From Bdellovibrionales bacterium (lineage in GTDB: Bacteria > Bdellovibrionota > UBA1018 > CAIPTA01), in contig JAKFYM010000391.1 of assembly GCA_021730855.1 (NCBI GenBank), positions 1-5,113 on the forward strand: a stretch of 5,113 bases of DNA. The letters run 5' to 3'. The notes beneath the pieces are model-generated. The model made no database searches. It saw only the letters and a list, made by a program, of their open reading frames with translations, and was not told the origin of the DNA. Of this stretch, positions 5,087 through 5,113 are shown one piece after another. A program made the translations under genes and the position numbers. The first letter of the stretch is position 1, and every line of letters begins with the position of its first letter.

Positions 5087-5113
5087 TTATGGGTGGCTAA
5101 TGAAATAGTAGTG

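Larger units (their letters stand above)
4557..5113. other. 557-bp gene-free region carrying structured repeats
   Basis: No reading frame here looks like a real protein: those present run through inverted repeats and have a composition dictated by the hairpins. The stretch holds the lipoprotein leader (4557 to about 4600), a candidate plus-strand promoter (4668-4696), a small CTAAG/CTTAG hairpin (4692-4706) and the two repeat copies described separately. The 4866-4937 spacer shows nothing recognisable. Confidence 0.6.

Overview
The window looks like a Gram-negative chromosome of moderate GC content. All five genes encode envelope or secreted products: an inner-membrane antiporter, a small outer-membrane beta-barrel ending in Phe, a lipoprotein with a lipobox, and two proteins with signal peptides. 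The mix (cathepsin-B-like peptidase, small barrel, unrecognised Cys-containing secreted proteins) would fit Bdellovibrionota/Oligoflexia or another deltaproteobacterial-type lineage. That taxonomic guess is inference only; no rRNA or marker gene is present.

Layout. Minus strand, 2548 to 1: a 741-aa CPA2-type cation:proton antiporter with two C-terminal RCK_C-like domains. It is followed after 45 nt, with no terminator seen, by the first 92 codons of a secreted papain-family peptidase that runs off the left edge. Positions 2549-2705 hold the likely antiporter promoter region and a strong hairpin that probably terminates the next gene. Minus strand, 3269-2706: a 187-aa outer-membrane barrel protein. 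Positions 3270-3554 are a divergent intergenic region with an AT-rich tract, an A9G4A6G3 tract and a candidate promoter with a TTGATC/GATCAA inverted repeat. Plus strand, 3555-3950: a small secreted four-cysteine protein. A bidirectional hairpin terminator (3964-3983) separates it from a convergent minus-strand lipoprotein (4556-3999).

The right end, 4557-5113, has no credible gene. It carries two copies, 222 bp apart, of a highly structured repeat. The intact copy (4938-5086) is closed by an 11-bp inverted repeat and contains three internal hairpins, one with an additional outer stem. The other copy (4751-4863) lacks the first hairpin and most of the closing stem. The copies differ by a compensatory A-T to G-C pair change in one hairpin, so the fold itself may be under selection. 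This is the most unusual part of the window.

No single pathway ties the genes together. Only the antiporter-peptidase pair has operon-like spacing.
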